Shown piece after piece: positions 32,764 to 38,091 of a stretch of 38,091 nt of DNA. Position 1 is the first letter of the stretch, and each line of letters begins with the position of its first letter. Origin of the DNA: Palleronia caenipelagi (GTDB lineage Bacteria; Pseudomonadota; Alphaproteobacteria; Rhodobacterales; Rhodobacteraceae). The stretch covers positions 1-38,091 of the forward strand of contig NZ_VFSV01000031.1 in NCBI RefSeq assembly GCF_007004065.1, written 5' to 3'. The position numbers were made by a program, and so were the translations under genes. The notes beneath the pieces are model-generated. The model was not told the origin of the DNA and did not search any database. It worked only from the letters and a program-made list of their open reading frames with translations.

Positions 32764-35022
32764 TCAGGCGGCAGTGGTCGATTTCTTCATAGCTTCTTCA
32801 ATCGCGGCCAGCAAGTTGTTCATAAGAACGGGCTTGTTTATCAGAATGTCCTGTGGGTGGAGGTCATATCGGTCTTGACCAAGACTAATTGCATCCCCGG
32901 ACAACACCACGACCCCGCGGCTCGGCGCCATCTTACGGGAAAACCTGGCAAGCTGAATGCCATTGACCGTTCCGGGCATAGAAATGTCAGTCATCAAGAC
33001 ATCCGGCGCCAATCCTCTATTGAGCATCTCCATCGCAAGTTCTCCGTTTTCAGCCGTATCGACCAGATAACCTTTGAGCGTAAGTTGTCGTTTCATGATT
33101 TCCAAAAGATGGATTTCATCTTCCACAACAAGAATTCGCTTCCCTCTTGTCGCATCGACGGGAATTTCGTGGGTGACGGAGTCAACGGGGTTTTCGACCT
33201 CTGCCACGACGGCTGGCAGCGATAGGGTAAAGGTGGTCCCCGAGCCGACTGTCGAGGTGACCGTGATCGCTCCGCCGGATTGTTCGGCAAAGCCGTGTAC
33301 AACCGCCAAACCGATGCCGCTGCCGCGGCTTTTGCCCTTCGTGGTAAAATAGGGTTCGAAAATCCGGGGCAGAATGTTCGCCGGAATGCCGACACCCGTA
33401 TCCGATACCGACATTACCACATAATCTCCGGGTTCGATGTCGAGTCGCTTGGCTGCAATTTCTGTTTCGGTGGCGGACCAGTTTCGCGTCGTGATCGTCA
33501 GCTTGCCGCCTTGAGGCATGGCGTCCCGGGCATTTACAATGAGATTGAGCAGAGCATTTTCCATCATCGTCCGGTCAACGGTGACGTCGCAGAGATCCCT
33601 TTCGAGCGTGAGTTCTGTTTCAATGTTTTTTGGTAGGGTCTGGAGCAGCCACTTTTGCGTATTTTCAATGAGTCCGTTGAGATCGACCCGCACGCGCTTC
33701 AGCGGTGCCTTGCTCGCAAAGGCCAGCAATCTGTCAACAAGGCCTATCCCCCTCATGCTGGCATTGTGAATTGCCTCATGGTGCTCACGGATCGCTTCAG
33801 CACTATCCTCAGTGCTGGCAATTTCGGCATGACCAAGGATGATGCTGAGCAAGTTTCTGAAGTCATGGGAAATTTCGCCGGTCAATTTACCCATAGCCTC
33901 CATCCGGTAGGACTGGCTCAGCCGGCGTTCAATTTCTTTTGTTTCCGTAATGTCAGCGGCTGTTATGCCGATCGCTCCATCGGCCCCAACAATGCCATGT
34001 ATGACCCAGTACCGCTTCGTTGAGCTGTAGAGTTCCAATCTGTACTGTTGTTGGTTCGCTGTGGTCGTTCCCGGCACCTCAACGGCTGACTCGCAGATCA
34101 TGTCGAATTCTTCACACGCCGCGACGGCGGAATTTAAGGTCTTATGCGGCTTGGCGAGAAGATCCGTGATGCCCGGTTCGTCCAGCCCTTCGCTGCGTGT
34201 GGCAAAGGTGAGAACGCCAGTGGAATCAAACACGCTGACATATTGGTCGAGAGAGTGGAGGGTATCCGAAATCGACTTCAACATGTTTGCGTTGCTTTGT
34301 GCCAAATCATCCCGGTCCCTATAGGCCGCCTCTAATTGACCGATGCGATCGATCAGCCGGCATCGTGCATCGTTCAGAATCGACACCAGACGATCAAGAT
34401 CATCGCCTGGCGTATGCATGAAGGAATAACGGTCAATGACGAAAGGAGGTTGCTTTGGATCTTCAATAGCACCTTCATCAATTCGGTCGCGCAGCGCCTG
34501 TAAATGACGGTTCACCAACCAATGAAACACAAACAAAGAGAAGCCAACAAAAAGAAACGATTGAACAAAATTTCCGGCAATGCGGAAAATGACCAACTGA
34601 AGCACTTCATGATAAATTGGATCAAGTGAGGCATCGACATAGAGTTTGCCCAGTTCATGTGTCCGACCGGCAGAGGTGAACATGATTGAACCGGCATACT
34701 GGATAGTGTTTTTGGAAGGAAGCGTTCCTGCTGAGAACTCCTCGGTACCGGTCTCTACTCTTGCGGCGGAAACACTTGTTCCATCAATAATGTAGTTCAA
34801 CATAAACTCTACCTGGCGATGGTTGAATTGCCACAACGCCAAGCTAAGGTTCTCAGGATATTTCTCGATGATCAGAGCGAGTTCGGCTTCGAGTTCCTGG
34901 GTGCGGGTGGAATACTGGACCGCTGCTTCAATGATTGTGATCACAAGTGTCAGAACCGTCCCGAACAAAAACGTCCATACAAGATACTGGCGCGCCAGAG
35001 GGGAATGGAAGACGAGCTTCAT
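32764..35022 (-). CDS. Membrane hybrid histidine kinase (PAS, HisKA, receiver)
   Basis: A 752-aa protein from the ATG at 35022; the longer upstream frame would overlap the neighbour and is rejected. It has TM1 at about residues 13-35, a periplasmic sensor region to ~143, TM2 at ~145-170, a PAS-like region at ~250-360, and a HisKA box with EISHDFRNLL (His386). The N box is ALLNLIVNARDAM, G1 is DTGVGIP (541-547) and G2 is GSGIGLA. A C-terminal receiver domain follows (KRILVVEDE, phosphoacceptor Asp679 in LMTDISMPG, Lys730 in INKP). No output domain is attached, so the phosphate probably passes to a separate regulator not in the window. The gene is 97 nt after a periplasmic binding protein gene, suggesting that protein senses the ligand. 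Confidence 0.9.
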   Translation of the reverse strand: MKLVFHSPLARQYLVWTFLFGTVLTLVITIIEAAVQYSTRTQELEAELALIIEKYPENLSLALWQFNHRQVEFMLNYIIDGTSVSAARVETGTEEFSAGTLPSKNTIQYAGSIMFTSAGRTHELGKLYVDASLDPIYHEVLQLVIFRIAGNFVQSFLFVGFSLFVFHWLVNRHLQALRDRIDEGAIEDPKQPPFVIDRYSFMHTPGDDLDRLVSILNDARCRLIDRIGQLEAAYRDRDDLAQSNANMLKSISDTLHSLDQYVSVFDSTGVLTFATRSEGLDEPGITDLLAKPHKTLNSAVAACEEFDMICESAVEVPGTTTANQQQYRLELYSSTKRYWVIHGIVGADGAIGITAADITETKEIERRLSQSYRMEAMGKLTGEISHDFRNLLSIILGHAEIASTEDSAEAIREHHEAIHNASMRGIGLVDRLLAFASKAPLKRVRVDLNGLIENTQKWLLQTLPKNIETELTLERDLCDVTVDRTMMENALLNLIVNARDAMPQGGKLTITTRNWSATETEIAAKRLDIEPGDYVVMSVSDTGVGIPANILPRIFEPYFTTKGKSRGSGIGLAVVHGFAEQSGGAITVTSTVGSGTTFTLSLPAVVAEVENPVDSVTHEIPVDATRGKRILVVEDEIHLLEIMKRQLTLKGYLVDTAENGELAMEMLNRGLAPDVLMTDISMPGTVNGIQLARFSRKMAPSRGVVVLSGDAISLGQDRYDLHPQDILINKPVLMNNLLAAIEEAMKKSTTAA

Positions 35023-35119
35023 TGGCGAAAAACTCTCTGTCGTCGATAAGCACAAGTGATAAGAGCCAAAGCTGGTATTGGTGTCTGACAGCATGCCCTC
35101 GCTGGTGATCGCCTCTCCC

Positions 35120-35866
35120 TCAATCGAACTGATGATCCGGGAAGCCTGCGCCAATGCTGCGGTACATCGCGCGCAATTCTTCCCTGCGTTCATCATACAT
35201 TTTCTTCATCCCTCGGTCGAACAGATCGCGGATTTCCCGCCCCCGTTCGGTTTTTGGGAAACACATATAGAGAAGCGACTCAGTTAGCGTAAAAATCTGA
35301 AATTCCTCAGGATCGAAGGTGCCCTGCAACCGCTCATAGACCTCCATCATCTGACCGTTATTGTCGATGAAGTAATCAGCTCGTCCCTGAAAAACCATTG
35401 TGATGGCCGCCTCGCGGTCCTGAACTCCCATCAGACTCACCAGGTTAATGAGGTTTTCACCGTCGATGAAAACATCATAGCCAAGGTAACTGACACCTCT
35501 TAATTCTTTCAGTGTGTCAACTCCGTGCCAGTCTGTGACGAGCCCTCTTCTCACAAGGACCGATTCAACGTTCTTAACGATCGGCGTTTTTGACTGATAA
35601 TAGAGGTCAGACGGAGGTTCGCCGCCCGTCATGTCGGCCTGCGAATTTCTCACCATGTCGAGAGCACGTTCCCAGGGTACATCTTCTCGGATGACTTTTA
35701 TCCCGGCGTCCATGGCGACGTATTCCACGATTTGAGAATATAAGCCGGATCCGTCCTTGTCGGTAAAATCGACCCATTCCGGCGTCGCCCAACGGATCTC
35801 CTTGATCTCGGCCATCACGCTCGAGGAAAAGATGCACAATCCCAGAACAATGAGCAGTGCTCGCAT
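35120..35866 (-). CDS. Periplasmic solute-binding protein (SBP_bac_3-like), sensor partner
   Basis: A 248-aa protein from the ATG at 35866, behind AGGAAA. The signal peptide MRALLIVLGLCIFSSSVMA ends at an A-x-A-like site. Mature sequence includes IRWATPEWVDFTDKDGSGLYSQIVEYVA, VPWERALDMVRNSQADMTGGEPPSD and GRADYFIDNN, typical of the family-3 periplasmic amino-acid-type binding fold. No ABC permease or ATPase genes are near. The kinase gene follows in the same direction, so a ligand-sensing role for the kinase is more likely than transport. Confidence 0.85.
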   Translation of the reverse strand: MRALLIVLGLCIFSSSVMAEIKEIRWATPEWVDFTDKDGSGLYSQIVEYVAMDAGIKVIREDVPWERALDMVRNSQADMTGGEPPSDLYYQSKTPIVKNVESVLVRRGLVTDWHGVDTLKELRGVSYLGYDVFIDGENLINLVSLMGVQDREAAITMVFQGRADYFIDNNGQMMEVYERLQGTFDPEEFQIFTLTESLLYMCFPKTERGREIRDLFDRGMKKMYDERREELRAMYRSIGAGFPDHQFD

Positions 35867-36210
35867 GCCGTTTCCTTTCTCCGACAAAACGTAGGCTGCC
35901 CACGACACGTGCTGTTGACTGTCCAACACGGATTATCTGAAATTATGGGGCGGAAAGAGAACACAATTCTCTCCTACAGCTACGATAAGCAATTACCGCG
36001 GATCAAGAATCCGGGGCCCCACGGCTATGGAGGTTACAAAATAACGGACTGGCTTGCAACAAAGAACTTGTGAATCGTGTTTGTTTGATGTTTCTGTTGC
36101 AGACCGTTTAGCGCGCAAGCAGATAGCTTTTTGGACAGACGGGAATGCCATTTTCCAACTTATTTTTTCGATAGCCTGGGCATGCCGCACCAGGAGTGTG
36201 TTGCATAGAT
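35867..36210. other. Intergenic region between the binding-protein gene and an IS6 copy
   Basis: The stretch should include the promoter of the binding-protein/kinase pair. No convincing -35/-10 elements or small gene were identified, and the sequence is more AT-rich than the eCIS genes. Confidence 0.45.
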
Positions 36211-37002
36211 GGCACTGTAAAGTTAACTTCAGCGGAGTGAGTATCGGCTGATTTTGCCGATCAAGCGACCTCGACGCCCGCGATGCTCCACCACAGGTTC
36301 AGCGCGGCTTGACGGAGATCCCGGAACTCAGCGGAGGTCATCTCATGGCGGGGCAGGTGGAACAGATTGGCAATCGGGTCATGGATTGAGACAAAGCGCT
36401 GCAGATGCCCCGGCGACTTGAAACCCTTCATGATCCGCTCTCGGCGCCGCACCGGTTGGTGAGAATTTTCACCACGATTGTTAAGGCCCTTGTGGGATCG
36501 ATGCTCGACACCCGGCGCGATCTCCTTCTTCGCCGCCGGATAGGAGCGCAGCTTGTTAGTGACCATGGCACGCGGGAGGCCGTGCTTCTTCAGAAGCTTA
36601 CGAAGAAGACGCTTGGCGGCTTTCTTGTCCCGATGGCTCTGGACAAGGACGTCGAGAACGAAGCCCTCCTGATCAACGGCGCGCCAGAGCCAGTGCCTTC
36701 GGCCCCGGATCTTAACCACCACTTCATCAAGGTGCCACTTGTCGCCCATCCTCCCGGTCGACCTCCCGCGGATTTCTCTCCCAAACTTCTCCGCCCAGGC
36801 CCGCACAGCCTGGTGCGACACGCTGATCCCGCGCGCAGCTAACAGGTCTTCGACCATCCGCAGACTCAGCGGGAACCTGAAATACAGCCAAACTGCAGAG
36901 GCGATCACATCGGGCGGGAAACGGTGGCGGCAATAGAGCTCGGTTCTGGGCATGCCGCCAGATCGCATATCCCAACGATCACCGCATTAACTTTACGGTG
37001 CC
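36211..37002 (-). mobile_element. IS6 family element, transposase with catalytic substitution
   Basis: Terminal inverted repeats GGCACTGTAAAGTTAA (left, 36211) and GGCACCGTAAAGTTAA (right, read on the minus strand from 37002) bound a 792-bp element. No 8-bp target duplication is seen (left flank GCATAGAT, right flank CTCCAATG). The right end interrupts a Mu/TniA-type transposase gene. Confidence 0.8.
36261..36968 (-). CDS. IS6 family transposase with second catalytic Asp replaced by Asn
   Basis: A 235-aa protein with an intact frame of normal length. The first Asp (residue 81, in WHLDEVVVKIRG) and the Glu (167, in NNRGENSHQ) are present. The second, normally Asp in VTDKLRSY, is Asn138 (VTNKLRSY; codon AAC at 36557-36555). 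A single base change from GAC would explain it. The copy is probably transposition-dead unless a related transposase acts in trans. The start could be the Met at 36953 instead. Confidence 0.85.
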   Translation of the reverse strand: MRSGGMPRTELYCRHRFPPDVIASAVWLYFRFPLSLRMVEDLLAARGISVSHQAVRAWAEKFGREIRGRSTGRMGDKWHLDEVVVKIRGRRHWLWRAVDQEGFVLDVLVQSHRDKKAAKRLLRKLLKKHGLPRAMVTNKLRSYPAAKKEIAPGVEHRSHKGLNNRGENSHQPVRRRERIMKGFKSPGHLQRFVSIHDPIANLFHLPRHEMTSAEFRDLRQAALNLWWSIAGVEVA

Positions 37003-38091
37003 CTCCAATGTTCCTTTTCTTTCACGGGATCGGCGTTCTGCCTTCGTCAGGCCCCGGCTCTCAGCCTCGATCTGGCGTTGTTGTCGGATCAGCTCAGCCA
37101 GCACCAGCTCATTGGACCCGGACTTGCCAAGGGCACGGGCCTTCTTCATCGCATCTCGATATTCCCAGAGCGACACGGGCGGAATTTCAAGGTTTCTGTA
37201 CCGCGCCTCAACATATCGGCGATCGTCGAGTTCGACCCAGATCATTGAGATATCGCGAGGATCGTAGCGAACGATCACCTTTCCATCTCCGCGCCCAATG
37301 TGGCCTGCAAGGGCATCGGACCAGTACCGTATCTGGAACAGATGGATGCCGTCACGCCTGACTTTGCGCAGTTCGCTGGGCAGGAAGCTCACCTGAAAGG
37401 CTTCCATCTCGAAGGGGATGTCGCCCATCATCTCCGCTGGGAGCGCCTCCCATTTGGCAACAGGCGTACAGCCAAGACTTGAATGAATGCTGTTGTTGTA
37501 TCGGCAGATTTCCAGAGCAAACCAGCGATCGAATTCACTCTGGGTCATCGTGGCCTGGCCTTCGGCGTCATAGTCGCCCTTGGCCGCGATTGAGGTTTGC
37601 GTTGTTCCCGGCAACAGGTGAACGGCGCCAATCATCGTCCCGATCAACCGCTCAATGTGACCCCCGAAATGAGGACTTCCCGGCGGTCGGTAGACCAGAT
37701 CGATCCCCCATTCCGCACATGCCGACCGAAAGGCCCGCGACCGGAAATCGCGGCCATTGTCGACATGGATGCTCTGCGGTTTGCCTTGTGCGAGCCAAGA
37801 AATATTGCACGCCAATTCCGCCAGAAGTTCCGCCTTGGGGGCTACCGCCTGTGTCAGGCAAAGCGCCACTGACAGACGCGAAGGTGCCTCGAGAGAGGTG
37901 TAATATCCCGTTACCAACCGCGTTGCGATGTCGATCGCCAGCGTGACCCACGGTCGTCCAATTGGTTGGCGCTCAAAGCTGTCGACAAGAATGATGTCCG
38001 CGGGCGTATGATCAATTTGCACAATCTCCAAAGGCTGACTGGCCTTGTTTTCACCTGTGACCGGCGTAAATTTCTGGCGGGCAGCCTTTGC
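36979..38091 (-). pseudogene. Mu/TniA-type transposase, C-terminus cut by IS6, 5' end outside window
   Basis: The frame is open from the window edge (38091, reading AKAARQKFTPVTG) and carries the rve catalytic core: VQIDHTPADIILVD (first Asp), QSIHVDNGRDFRSRAF (second Asp) and SPHFGGHIERLIGTM (Glu). A Mu-transposase-like C-terminal region follows to GTLEG at about 37003, where the IS6 end begins and adds the terminal TVKLMR. TniA proteins are about 550 aa, so only the end seems lost. The tniB/tniQ partners that would follow are absent. A Tn552/Tn5053-type transposon is the likely source. Confidence 0.85.

Overview
The window looks like accessory DNA of an alphaproteobacterium, most likely a member of the Rhodobacterales. 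The reasons are the GC-rich coding sequence, the mix of insertion sequences (IS5, IS3, IS6, IS1380, IS200), and a RepC-type plasmid replication remnant next to a ParDE toxin-antitoxin pair. The lineage is inferred from family recognition only. No rRNA, tRNA or CRISPR array was seen.

The core (positions 26384 to 785, minus strand) is one long, tightly packed operon for an extracellular contractile injection system (eCIS: a phage-tail-like, Afp/PVC-like device). In transcription order it holds a small conserved-looking protein, sheath, inner tube, a T4 gp26-like zinc-ribbon baseplate protein, an acidic 11-residue-repeat protein, a DUF4255 tube/sheath cap, an AAA+ ATPase, a 75-aa protein, an Afp7-like tube-initiator protein, a LysM-like partner, a gpD-like hub, a gpV/gp5-like spike, a gp25-like wedge, two baseplate J/Afp11-like wedge proteins, a gpI-like tail protein, a DUF6519-like protein, and two DUF4157 proteins that are the best cargo candidates. 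Genes overlap by ATGA or TGATG, or lie within a few bases of each other, so one transcript and coupled translation are likely. I found no clear tape-measure gene, tail fibre or separate PAAR tip.

Upstream, on the same strand, is a SARP/BTAD-type transcriptional regulator (27982 to 27071), the obvious candidate regulator. It is separated from the operon by an IS200-like element. A possible 29-aa leader ORF overlaps its start.

The flanks are mobile and decayed. At the left edge an IS5 element interrupts an IS3 remnant. To the right are an IS1380 fragment, an IS6 element abutting an inverted end of a second copy, an NTF2-like gene cut by that IS6, a CsbD gene, a RepC tail, ParDE, and another IS3 right-end remnant. 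A periplasmic binding protein plus hybrid histidine kinase pair follows. The window ends with an IS6 copy that carries a catalytic Asp-to-Asn change and has truncated a Mu/TniA-type transposase. IS3 remnants in the same orientation lie on both sides of the roughly 32-kb eCIS-containing segment.
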